From contig CADECW010000033.1 of NCBI GenBank assembly GCA_902825855.1, positions 1 through 52,074 on the forward strand: a stretch of DNA of 52,074 bases. The letters are read 5' to 3'. The position numbers and the translations under genes were made by a program. Positions 35,396 to 43,467 of the stretch are shown here, piece by piece; positions within the stretch are counted from its first letter, which is position 1; each line of letters begins with the position of its first letter. Source of the stretch: an uncultured Rhodospirillales bacterium. Lineage in GTDB: Bacteria > Pseudomonadota > Alphaproteobacteria > Reyranellales > Reyranellaceae. The notes beneath the pieces are model-generated. The model was not told the DNA's origin, did no database searches, and saw only the letters and a program-made list of their open reading frames with translations.

Positions 35396-35639
35396 GACTG
35401 TCCTCCTTGGTTCTCGCCCAATTGGCAGCGTGACGCCCGAACCGGCTTTGATGCTTGCCACTATGAGACCTTTCCGCAAGACCAAGTGCGTCGAATCTGA
35501 CGCCTGGCGAAAGATTAAGTGTGCGCGTAGCGACGCTATGGCGGTGATCGGCTTCAGCGAGGACGGTCGCGACCGCATCGACGGCGAATGCGTGGCGCGA
35601 GCGGACGGAGGAGCCGGGCAAGCAGCCCAACGACCAGGG
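35396..35639 (+). other. Intergenic stretch with possible ligase-like remnant
   Basis: No intact gene. One plus-strand frame reads RKTKCVESDAWRKIKCARSD then AMAVIGFSEDGR, which resembles the W-x-K-x-KC ... F-V-I-G-G/F region of LigD-type ligases, so a second, different ligase remnant is possible. Weak. Confidence 0.25.
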
Positions 35640-36125
35640 CTAAGGCCGCACCGCCTGCGAGTCCTGTTTCAAATAGCCATCGCTATGAGGGATGCCGTTG
35701 AGACCGCTCCACGAGGTCGTCAACACTGACCGGCAGGCAGGACAGGCAAGCCGAACGTCAGGATCGGTCCAGATGTCATTCCATGGAGGCAGTTGCTTGG
35801 CGGCCTGACTAATCTCCCACGTCGGCACGCATCGCGGACAGGAGATACTGCACCAGGGAATCGATTTCCTGGGAGGGATGAAGTCGGCTGGCCGCGGTCG
35901 CACGATGACGTGGCCCAGGGAGCCGCAGACCTGCGGAGCGTCATTGTAGATCCGCCTTGACTGCCCGCAGACAAAGCGCGTGCCAACGAACGACCGGCCG
36001 CGCAGCCGTTCGTCACCAAGATCAATCGGGCCGACGTAGCGGTAGCACCTTGAGCAGTAAACATGAACCTCCAGGCCGAGTGCGGCGATTTCGTCGAAAG
36101 TCCGGAATGGGAAGGTGCGCAGCAT
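35640..36125 (-). CDS. Zinc-ribbon protein, unknown function
   Basis: About 161 residues from ATG 36125 (longer starts up to 36253 exist). Three Cys pairs are visible: VYCSRCYRYVGP, ISCPRCVPTW and LACPACRSVL, all CxxC, plus single Cys in FVCGQ and VCGSLG. It suggests a two- or three-zinc cytoplasmic protein. The N-terminus starts FPFRTFDEIAALGLEVHVYC. Family not recognised. Confidence 0.6.
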   Translation of the reverse strand: MLRTFPFRTFDEIAALGLEVHVYCSRCYRYVGPIDLGDERLRGRSFVGTRFVCGQSRRIYNDAPQVCGSLGHVIVRPRPADFIPPRKSIPWCSISCPRCVPTWEISQAAKQLPPWNDIWTDPDVRLACPACRSVLTTSWSGLNGIPHSDGYLKQDSQAVRP

Positions 36126-36196
36126 GCACCCCAGTTGGTGCGCAGCAACTCTCGAATCATCGGCCTGCAGTGACAGCATCGAGTGCGACGCGCTGC

Positions 36197-36217
36197 CGCG
36201 CAGCAGTGCATGCAAAA
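36197..36217. repeat. 21-base direct repeat, copy 1
   Basis: CGCGCAGCAGTGCATGCAAA plus one A is repeated exactly at 37541-37561. The pair brackets the methyltransferase 1 gene. Confidence 0.75.
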
Positions 36218-36239
36218 ACGCTTTGGATAGGGCGTTGCC

Positions 36240-37034
36240 TTACCGCCGCCCACTCGCGAACCGGGTTTCTACCTCCACGTCCACTGGACCGCCGGTGTCG
36301 TTCAACTCGCGACGAACTTCCTCGCGAATGGCGTGGCGAATTTCGTCAGTTAGCGAAGCCAGGGCTTGGCCCGTGGAGCCAGCGCCGCGCTCATAAGGTG
36401 CATAGAAGGCATCGAACGACGGCAATGTGAAGGTGTGCTTGTTGGTGTGGGTTTCAACATCAACGAAGCCAGCGTCACCAAGTAGCGACACCAGTCGTGC
36501 CTCCTCGCCGATGGCGAAATAGCGGGCGTTGACTTCGATCAGGCTCGGCACAAATCGTGCGAGAACAACATTGATCCGACCATTGTAGGAGCGGCCTGCC
36601 GATGCGGAGACGGATACGGCTGCACGCCCGCCCGGTTTGAGCACTCGGCAGAACTCCGAAAGGCCTCGTGCGGGATCGGGGAAGAACATCAGCCCAAGGC
36701 TGCACAGCACAACGTCAAAAGTCTCGTCCGGAAAGGACAGCGACTGGCCATCTTCGACAGTAACGGAGGCATTCGGTGTCTGGCCAAGCCGCTGCCGTGC
36801 CTTTTCGACCATATCCGGCGAGATGTCGGCTGCTACGACTGACCCCGAGGGTCCAACTACGGCAAGGGCAGCTTCTGCGGCGATGCCCGTCCCTGTCGCA
36901 ACATCAAGAACGTTCTGGCCAGATTGAAGTCGCGCCGCCTTCAGCAAGGACGGCACAAAGTAGTTCGAGACATGAGAGAAGGCGACGTTATATCCGGCAG
37001 CGGCTCTCTCCCGGTAGGAATAGTCTTCCGCCAT
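36240..37034 (-). CDS. Class I SAM-dependent methyltransferase 1
   Basis: A 264-residue UbiE/Methyltransf_11-type enzyme starting MAEDYSYRERAAAGYN. SAM motif I is VLDVATGTGIAAEAAL, motif II VVAADIS, and the post-core LCSLGLMFFPDPARGLSEFCRVLKPGG is typical. GGGAGG lies four bases before the ATG. Substrate unknown. The upstream DNA shares a repeat with methyltransferase 2. Confidence 0.88.
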   Translation of the reverse strand: MAEDYSYRERAAAGYNVAFSHVSNYFVPSLLKAARLQSGQNVLDVATGTGIAAEAALAVVGPSGSVVAADISPDMVEKARQRLGQTPNASVTVEDGQSLSFPDETFDVVLCSLGLMFFPDPARGLSEFCRVLKPGGRAAVSVSASAGRSYNGRINVVLARFVPSLIEVNARYFAIGEEARLVSLLGDAGFVDVETHTNKHTFTLPSFDAFYAPYERGAGSTGQALASLTDEIRHAIREEVRRELNDTGGPVDVEVETRFASGRR

Positions 37035-37126
37035 GGGACCTCCCGCTTTGCTGCATATCGCCATCGCCGAAACTAGCAGCAGTAGGCAGGCTGGCCGGCA
37101 GAGCTGCACAACTCTACCGGCCACGG

Positions 37127-37193
37127 CATTGGGGTACCGCTGCCCAGAACCCGCCTTAGCTCCAAGATCTATCTCCCGAGTTCCGGCAGCTCC
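37127..37193. repeat. Repeat upstream of methyltransferase 1
   Basis: This segment (CATTGGGGTACCGCTGCCCA ... GAGTTCCGGCAGCT) closely resembles 39281-39339, upstream of methyltransferase 2, in the same orientation. It may carry a shared promoter or be a small mobile element. Confidence 0.65.
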
Positions 37194-37371
37194 GGCTGCC
37201 CGCACGGTCTTGGGGAACAGGACGGGCAGCTGCAACGAAGTAAGGCAGAGGGTGAAACTCGGCGCTAGTGTGCGAGTCACGCTACTCGTTCATCTCCCGT
37301 TTAGGTTCGCTCTGCTATGGAGTGAGATGGTTTGAGCGTATGAACGTCTGGATGAGGTCGCTGGTGGAAGC

Positions 37372-37503
37372 ATGTCCGAATTTTGGGAAGGCTTCGCGAC
37401 GGGAGCGAGCACAATCGCCGGACTGGGCATGCTGCTATTTTGGATGGTTCGAGTCGCCATTCCTTACGTCATCGACCGTGTGATCAATCGCTTCGAACGA
37501 TGA
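37372..37503 (+). CDS. 43-residue single-pass membrane protein
   Basis: Frame from ATG 37372 to TGA 37503 with GGTGGAAG upstream. The start MSEFWEGFATGASTIAGLG leads into a hydrophobic stretch MLLFWMVRVAIPYVID and ends with a basic tail (RVINRFER). Good codon use for this genome. Function unknown. Confidence 0.5.
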   Translation: MSEFWEGFATGASTIAGLGMLLFWMVRVAIPYVIDRVINRFER

Positions 37504-37540
37504 CGGGCGATGCACGCGCTAGCGAGGTGCGGCACCGCAT

Positions 37541-37561
37541 CGCGCAGCAGTGCATGCAAAA
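37541..37561. repeat. 21-base direct repeat, copy 2
   Basis: Exact copy of 36197-36217. It overlaps no recognised gene. Confidence 0.75.
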
Positions 37562-37594
37562 GGTGGCGCTCTGGGACGTTTGATTGCTATTCCG

Positions 37595-38271
37595 CTATTT
37601 GCAAAGTCCTTTTTCCTGCCAGCCATGATCGTGGGCACGATTGACCCAGGGTTCGCGCGAATCATGCAGAACAAGCGCCACCGCTCGTCTTTCAACAGTG
37701 CCGATCGCCGTAAGCTTGTGCGGCACGTTCGCTCCGACAATCACAGGCTTGCCTCCTGGTCGAGCGACCTGCTTTCCGTCGGGCGTCTCATGCATTCTTC
37801 GCCCTGGAGAACGTGAATGACTTCCGGCCCGGCGTGCCGATGGATCATCGTCGTGGCACCCGGAAGCATGATCGCCTCCATGTAGGTGGCCGTGTACTCG
37901 ACGTGGGGATCGACATCGAACGGCCCGAGTGTGGCGACATGCTGGCCCGGCTCAGGCGCCCGCCAACCTTCCGGCCCGATCATGAACAACCAGACCTTGC
38001 CCAACGCCTCTACCACGGTGGAATGCGGCTCCTTCGCCCTTTCAGCCAGATCCCGGTTAGCAAAGCTTGCCAAGTTCCAGTAGAGCGGATTGCCGGGCAT
38101 CTTCCCGAGCTTGTCTGACACCAGCAGATAGCAGCCGCGCTCCGACGTGCGCTCAGTAACGGGGACGCAGCCTGCAGGCCCTCGACGCGCATCGTCTTGC
38201 GCGAAAACCTCCGGTCCGAAGACCAATGCCGCGAGTAGCACGGCAGTTGAGGCGGCGATTTGGATGTTCAT
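37595..38271 (-). pseudogene. Secreted cupin protein, one-base frameshift
   Basis: The reading frame from ATG 38271 (AGGAG upstream) has a Sec signal ending PEVFAQ and a cupin fold: MLPGATTMIHRHAGPEVIHVL. At about 37795 the frame breaks after GEEC, and the second half (HETPDGKQVARPGGKPVIVG, then ANVPHKLTAIGT) continues in another frame to 37595. Restoring one base gives a complete cupin. Either a recent inactivation or a sequencing error. Confidence 0.8.
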
Positions 38272-38414
38272 GGCAAAGAACTCCTGCACGTCGAGACGCC
38301 AGCAAGCACTGTGACGACCTGACAGAAGCCTACCGCTGACGCTTTGGTGGTGCCAGTTCCGCTCGAACGTTGACTTGCGTTTGCCGCAATCGGGTGCCCC
38401 TAGACCTGACCCAG

Positions 38415-39203
38415 TTACTTCGGCAGAAGACCCTTGATCGCATGCGCACGCGCGCCGTAGGTGATCCGTCCTTCTGCGTCTGCGGGTAGGCGCGTGCGCA
38501 CTCGGCTCTTCAGCTTCTCGGCGGCTCCGGGTTCCATCGCGGCGACTACGGGGGCAACCGCCGGCGACTTGATTTCGGTCATCCAGAACTCGTCGAAATC
38601 AGCGAATGTTCTGTGCACTGTAATCTCCCGCGTCTCTACAGCCTCAAGCCCGGCGCCTGTCCACAAATCTCGTAGTGCCTGCATACGAGACGCTTCCAGC
38701 TGCGGGGCAGTTGGGCGTGTGAGCCCCATCGCGCGGATCTCGACGAGGATTGGATCTATTGGATTGCCGCCGCCCAGCATGTCCCACATGTAGGCTGCAA
38801 CTGTGCCGCCCGGGCTGACTACCCGCACCATTTCCGCGATGCCCTTGGCCGGATCGGGAACGAAGACAAGGACCAACGCCATAACGGCTGCGTCAAACCT
38901 ATCAGCAGGGAACGGAAGTGCCATCGCGTCGCCCTGGCGAAATTCGGCCACTAGCGACCCGGGTCGTGTCCGTGCAAAAGCGAGTTGCCCTTCGGACGGA
39001 TCAATGCCCTGTACCTCTGCCGGGGCGCATCTCTCGACCAATGCCTCAGTGAAGGCCCCGTTGCCGCAGCCAACGTCGATCCATCGCAAACCCGGAAGCG
39101 GCGCCAACCAATCGAGGAAAACCTCACCGACGGATCGGCTCCAGACCCCCATCATCTGCTCATAAGCCTCACCATCATCGAAGCGAACTTGCGGTTCAGT
39201 CAT
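38415..39203 (-). CDS. Class I SAM-dependent methyltransferase 2
   Basis: A 262-residue methyltransferase with motif I WIDVGCGNGAFTEAL, then VQGIDPSEGQLAFAR and FVPDPAKGIAEMVRVVSPGG. It starts MTEPQVRFDDGEAYEQMMG. Related in fold but not closely to methyltransferase 1. The DNA upstream (39281-39339) repeats that upstream of methyltransferase 1. Confidence 0.88.
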   Translation of the reverse strand: MTEPQVRFDDGEAYEQMMGVWSRSVGEVFLDWLAPLPGLRWIDVGCGNGAFTEALVERCAPAEVQGIDPSEGQLAFARTRPGSLVAEFRQGDAMALPFPADRFDAAVMALVLVFVPDPAKGIAEMVRVVSPGGTVAAYMWDMLGGGNPIDPILVEIRAMGLTRPTAPQLEASRMQALRDLWTGAGLEAVETREITVHRTFADFDEFWMTEIKSPAVAPVVAAMEPGAAEKLKSRVRTRLPADAEGRITYGARAHAIKGLLPK

Positions 39204-39280
39204 TGGTGAGTTTCTCCATGAGTAGTGGGGCAGGCGGGCCGATAGAGGCAGTGTGTGGGAAGCCTCTATCGACCATACGG

Positions 39281-39339
39281 TATTGGGAAGCCGCTGCCCG
39301 GAAACTGCCTTGGCTCCCTCCCCAAGTTCCAGCAGCTTC
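39281..39339. repeat. Repeat upstream of methyltransferase 2
   Basis: TATTGGGAAGCCGCTGCCCG ... AAGTTCCAGCAGCTT matches 37127-37193 with a few changes. Both copies lie about 80-130 bases upstream of methyltransferase start codons. Confidence 0.65.
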
Positions 39340-39545
39340 AAGCGGCCCGCCCGACCTAGCGGGACCGGGTGGGCCGAGTACGTAACACCCAAGGCAGCGG
39401 CATTTGCGAGTCGCAGAGTAGTGTTCCCACGCCCGTGAGGTGCAACAGTTGCACATTGCAAACTATTGAGCTCGCGTGTCCTCTCCTACCGTCAGTCCCG
39501 CAACGAATGCCGCGACATGCTCCGCCCGTGGATCTCCAGCCGCTC

Positions 39546-39761
39546 TCAATCGATTGAGCCACGTCCCATGGACAGCGAGCCTTTGGCCTGATTGCATCGC
39601 CAGCAGACGATGGCTTGGTTTCCCGGGAGGCGGTGTCTTCGGGAGCGCGGCTTGATGTGATCCCGAGATGGCTCCCGATCGCCCAGCATCGCCATGCCGC
39701 AGTAGGGACAGGGCGAGCCTAAAGCGGCGACCAGGATCAGCCGCCGCACGATGTGAGACAT
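39546..39761 (-). CDS. HNH endonuclease, short
   Basis: A 71-residue HNH protein: CPYCG (zinc pair), RDHIKPRSR (catalytic D-H), LPGNQAIVCWRCNQAKGS (N and second zinc pair). Such minimal HNH nucleases occur in phages and mobile islands. The same sequence recurs as two separated halves at 47325-47467 and 49850-49968. Confidence 0.85.
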   Translation of the reverse strand: MSHIVRRLILVAALGSPCPYCGMAMLGDREPSRDHIKPRSRRHRLPGNQAIVCWRCNQAKGSLSMGRGSID

Positions 39762-39769
39762 CGTTAGTC

Positions 39770-39925
39770 CTAGAACCGCTCGATGACTTCCTCGGTCAGC
39801 CGTTGGCCGGCGAGGATCAGTCCGTCGATGCCGTTAACGCGGTCCTGCTCGTGGGCGATGTCGTCGGCGGCATGATGAACAACGAGCATGTTCAACGCCC
39901 AGAAGATGCCGTGCAGAGCGTGCGC
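39770..39925 (-). pseudogene. Gene fragment (HALHGIFWALN...), copy A
   Basis: A minus-strand frame AHALHGIFWALNMLV, then GIDGLILAGQRLTEEVIERF, ends at TAG 39770. It lacks a proper start, and copy B occurs on the opposite strand at 42959-43101, so the big repeat-protein gene is flanked by inverted copies. Family unknown. Confidence 0.55.
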
Positions 39926-39935
39926 GGGTCACACG

Positions 39936-42470
39936 TCAGATTACGTTCCAACCTGCTGCGATTCCCAGGTCTTGTCCTGAGAGGAAAGTGGTCCCGCTCA
40001 AATACCAGAGGAAGACCGCGCCGGTGGCATCGTTCTGGAAAGCCAGATCACTGCGGGCATCGCCGTTGTAGTCGCCTGTCCCGACGATGCTCCAACCGGC
40101 TGCGAAGCCGACACTGCCTTGGCTGAGAATGCCGTTGCCTGAGCCGTTGATCAGCCAGATGTAGATCTCCCCGGTGCCGGCGTTCTGAAAGACGATGTCG
40201 TCACGGCCGTCGTCGTTGAAGTCGCCGCTGCCTTGAATTTCCCAGGCTGCACCCGGCGCCCCCAGGCTGAAGCTGCTGGTTGTGGTCAGGCCATTCTGCT
40301 GCCAGACGTAAACTTCACCGGTCGCGTCAGTCTTCTGGAAAATTAGTTCATCACGACCATTTCCATCCAAGTCAGCCGCGCCAGCCAAAGTCCATTGAGT
40401 GCCAGGCGCACCGAGCGATCCGGTCGCGGTAGTCGTCAACCCATTCTGCAGCCAGGCATATACTTCACCGGTGCCGGTGTGCTGGAAGAGGATATCGTCG
40501 TTGCCATCGCCATTGATGTCGCCTGAATCGGCGATCTGCCACGCCACGCCGGGAACGCCAAGGGAGCTTTGGGAAGTGGTTACGAAGCCATCCTGCAGCC
40601 AGAGATAAACCTCACCGTTTGTCGTGTTCTGGAAGATGATGTCGCCAAACCCATCGCCGTTGTAGTCACCGGAAGCACCGGCTGCCTGCCAGGTCGGACC
40701 GGGTACACCAAGGTCGCCGCCAGCCAAGAAGCCGTTGGCGTTCAGTTCCCACGCATAGACTCCGCCAGTGGTGTTGTGCTGGAAAACCAAGCCGTGGGTA
40801 TCGTTGTTAGGCTGAGTGTCCAGCGTAAACGTGATGGAAGCGGTTCCAACAGCGACAGGAATAGCGCGATAACCCCCGGTGAACGCTGTTGCGACTATGG
40901 TATGAGCACCATCCGCCAAGCCGACTGGAGTGTAGTTCCACAGTCCCGCGGCGTCTGCGTGGATGTAGCTGGCTAGCGGCGTACCATCGATCACAAGCTG
41001 GATGCCGGCGCCTGGATAGGCCTTCTGCGTGATCGTAGGGTCAGACGTTATATAGTCGGTCGAGGATACTCCGGTGTCGTTTTGAAGCTTGACGGTTCCG
41101 CCGACAGTAATTTGCAGGCTGGGCGGTGACGTAGTTAGGAACTGAGGACCCGCTGCGAAGTTGAAGCTTCCTGCGTTGAAGTCACCAACGATATTCAGAT
41201 TGGTCGTCCCTGAAGTATAGTGCAGGGAAAGCACGCCACCAGTTGAGTTTCCCTCATACGAATGGCCCTGCAAACCCGTGAAAGAGAGGCCGTTTAGGAT
41301 GACTACATCGCCTGTACTGTGTGTATTAAACAGTGAAGAGGGCGCAATAGTTCCCGTAAAACTGGCGGGGTCATCAATGATCAGTTTTCCCGCGTTGTTT
41401 GAGAACACCACGTCCTGAGAAATCGGTGTGCTCAACTCCAAGGTCGAATAGTTGTTAAATACGGGGATGAAAATGTGACCAGCGTCGATAATCAGCCTGC
41501 CCGGTCCCGTAACTGATCCTTCTATGTCGAGAGTACCCGAAGCGACAATGAGCCCGGAGTTGAAAACTGGCGCCGAAATGGTGCCCCAGCCCTTGATTTG
41601 GCCCGTGGTGCTGACTGTCAGTTGATCCGCGCTAAGACTTGCGTTGCCTGACAACTCAAGCGTCCCGTCGATTAAGAGCGTTCCCCAATCGTAGGATTGG
41701 CCGGCAAGAGAGAGCGTTCCGGAAGGTGCTATCGAGTGAAGGGTTTCCTGCAGCGGCAGGTAAATCCCGCTTGTTGGGTCGAACGACGCGATTTCGCCGC
41801 CTTTGCCTAACGTGATGGTCGCCGCGGTATCGGCAATGACACCCCCGACGTTGAGGAAAAGAGTGCCACCGGCCGCGCCGTAAGTGCCTCCTGTAAGGGT
41901 TGTACCGTCAAGATTCGTCAACCCTCCGGACGGCACATTCACGACGAGATTTCCGAAATCAGCCTGCAGGGTCCCGCTGTTAGTCAAACCTGCAGCGGTC
42001 ACCGTCAAGCCCGTGCCAAAAATAGATGCGTTATTAGCAAGCTGTCCCGTTACAAGAACCTGGCCGCTACGTTGAATGGTTCCGTCATTAACAAGCGAAC
42101 CTACACTCAGGGTGCCGCCTACCAGACCGATTGAGGCGCCAGAATATACGCTCACACTACCCAAGACCGACAGGGCGCCGCCCGCTGCATCGATGGAGGC
42201 ACCAGAATGTAGACTCACACTGCCTAAGACTGACAGCTGGCCATCGAGATCTAACCACTGATTGGCGATATCCAGTGAGTTGACGGAGTAGGTCTCCTCG
42301 CTGGAGATCGTTATAGACGAGAAGTAAAAGCCGCCGGCAGCAAGCTCCGCGGATGGGAGGATGACATCAGCAGCTGCACCATTGGGTGCCACTCCGCCGA
42401 CCCATATCAATGGGTCGTGCCAAAACACCAGTTGCGTCGAGCTCTTCGGCGTAAACGTGTATGTAGCCAT
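39936..42470 (-). CDS. FG-GAP/VCBS repeat surface or secreted protein
   Basis: An 844-residue protein starting MATYTFTPKSSTQLVFWHDP. The N-terminal two thirds are Gly-, Ser-, Thr- and Asn-rich with LSVLGSVSLHSGASI-type parallel beta-helix repeats; a middle Ig-like part (VQLVIDGTPL-like) follows. The C-terminal third has five FG-GAP calcium repeats: GDYNGDGFGDIIFQN, GDINGDGNDDILFQH, ADLDGNGRDELIFQK, GDFNDDGRDDIVFQN and GDYNGDARSDLAFQN. There is no Sec signal, so type I or other export is likely. No transporter is adjacent. Confidence 0.88.
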   Translation of the reverse strand: MATYTFTPKSSTQLVFWHDPLIWVGGVAPNGAAADVILPSAELAAGGFYFSSITISSEETYSVNSLDIANQWLDLDGQLSVLGSVSLHSGASIDAAGGALSVLGSVSVYSGASIGLVGGTLSVGSLVNDGTIQRSGQVLVTGQLANNASIFGTGLTVTAAGLTNSGTLQADFGNLVVNVPSGGLTNLDGTTLTGGTYGAAGGTLFLNVGGVIADTAATITLGKGGEIASFDPTSGIYLPLQETLHSIAPSGTLSLAGQSYDWGTLLIDGTLELSGNASLSADQLTVSTTGQIKGWGTISAPVFNSGLIVASGTLDIEGSVTGPGRLIIDAGHIFIPVFNNYSTLELSTPISQDVVFSNNAGKLIIDDPASFTGTIAPSSLFNTHSTGDVVILNGLSFTGLQGHSYEGNSTGGVLSLHYTSGTTNLNIVGDFNAGSFNFAAGPQFLTTSPPSLQITVGGTVKLQNDTGVSSTDYITSDPTITQKAYPGAGIQLVIDGTPLASYIHADAAGLWNYTPVGLADGAHTIVATAFTGGYRAIPVAVGTASITFTLDTQPNNDTHGLVFQHNTTGGVYAWELNANGFLAGGDLGVPGPTWQAAGASGDYNGDGFGDIIFQNTTNGEVYLWLQDGFVTTSQSSLGVPGVAWQIADSGDINGDGNDDILFQHTGTGEVYAWLQNGLTTTATGSLGAPGTQWTLAGAADLDGNGRDELIFQKTDATGEVYVWQQNGLTTTSSFSLGAPGAAWEIQGSGDFNDDGRDDIVFQNAGTGEIYIWLINGSGNGILSQGSVGFAAGWSIVGTGDYNGDARSDLAFQNDATGAVFLWYLSGTTFLSGQDLGIAAGWNVI

Positions 42471-42589
42471 TCTTGATCTTGCCCTGTTTGAAAAAAGCCT
42501 ACGGTGGCCGACCAACAACCTAGACGTGCCGCCTGTTAGGTTATCAACTGTGTGTAGGCGAGATACCCAAATGTCTTCGCCTTTTCCGA

Positions 42590-42690
42590 GCAGTGGCGAA
42601 GGGCTTCCTTTGCGGGTGAGACAGCGTGGCGTCGAGATTGCCGACCGCATCAGGGGGCAACACCACTTCGCCTACACTAGAAAGCCAGAG
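42590..42690. repeat. Repeat shared with 45470-45560
   Basis: GGGTGAGACAGCGTGGCGTC ... CACCACTTCGCCTACACTA matches GGGTGACGCAGCGCGGCGTT ... CACCACTTCGCCTACACTA at 45470-45560. The encoded LRVxQRGVxIADRI is conserved. A GTGTAGGCGA at 42554 is the reverse complement of its end, hinting at a small inverted-repeat element. Confidence 0.6.
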
Positions 42691-42717
42691 CAGTCTGCCC
42701 GCCCGCCTTCTGAGAAC

Positions 42718-42910
42718 TAGAGCAAGTCGGCAGTCGGGTAGTGTTTCCGGTCGTTTGTGTTTGCGATCGAGAGCCAAGCCGAACTCGACGCCCTGCGCCG
42801 GACTCTATCCAACACCGAGCCGACGACGTTGGCCTCGTCCGGCGTGATCTCGCCTGCTGCCATTGCGGCGGTCACGGCGCCGAGTGCGGCGACGATGTCG
42901 GCGGGCGTGG
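42718..42910 (-). pseudogene. DUF5681 C-terminal fragment
   Basis: A minus-strand frame STPADIVAALGAVTAAMAAG, then EITPDEANVVGSVLDRVRR, matches the C-terminal part of DUF5681 proteins found in phage-like islands. The N-terminal half is missing here; another N-terminal fragment is at 48119-48211. Confidence 0.6.
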
Positions 42911-42958
42911 AGAGTCATTAGCGCCGTCTGGTACCGGTATCATTGAAGATACACGACC

Positions 42959-43101
42959 CCGCATGCTCTGCACGGCACCTTCTGGGCGCTGAACGTGCTC
43001 GTTGGTCACTACGGATGTCATCGCTCGCGAGTGTGACCGTGAAGACGGCATCGAGACTGATCCTCGCCGGCCGACTGCTGAGGAAAGTCATCGAGCGAGT
43101 A
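42959..43101 (+). pseudogene. Gene fragment (HALHGTFWALN...), copy B
   Basis: PHALHGTFWALNVLVGH is followed by in-frame stops and frame changes; the DNA stays similar to copy A (39770-39925) to CATCGAGCG. Inverted relative to copy A. Confidence 0.55.
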
Positions 43102-43467
43102 GCTCGGCGCGGTAGTGGGTCGGCTTGCATGTAGTGTTCCCAATTCGGCTGCCCTACCCATCGAGCCTGAGGAGCCGCTCTTTCGCGCATCCGCTGTCGA
43201 TCTTCGGCGGGCACGAGTCGTGTCGCTATCTTGAACCATGAGAGGCGGATTGACTCGTTCAAGGCGTCACTTTGAATGCACCCGCTGGCGGCGGCGATGC
43301 ATTCGGGGCGCACGCCGCCGTTACGAAAACGACGCGCGCCAGCGACCGACCGGTCTGGAGGCTCCAGCGAATGACCGCAAGCAGCAGACACGGCGTGGTT
43401 GAAATGTCCTCGAGAAGGTATCATATTGGTATAGCGTCCTGGAGGCGGACGCACGGGGGGACAAGCC
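43102..43467. other. No recognisable gene
   Basis: About 365 bases without a gene I can support. A minus-strand frame containing IRLSWFKIATRLVPAEDRQR (near 43150-43260) looks partly coding and may be another gene remnant. GCACGGGGGGACAAGCC at its end is the ribosome binding region of the next gene. Confidence 0.4.
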
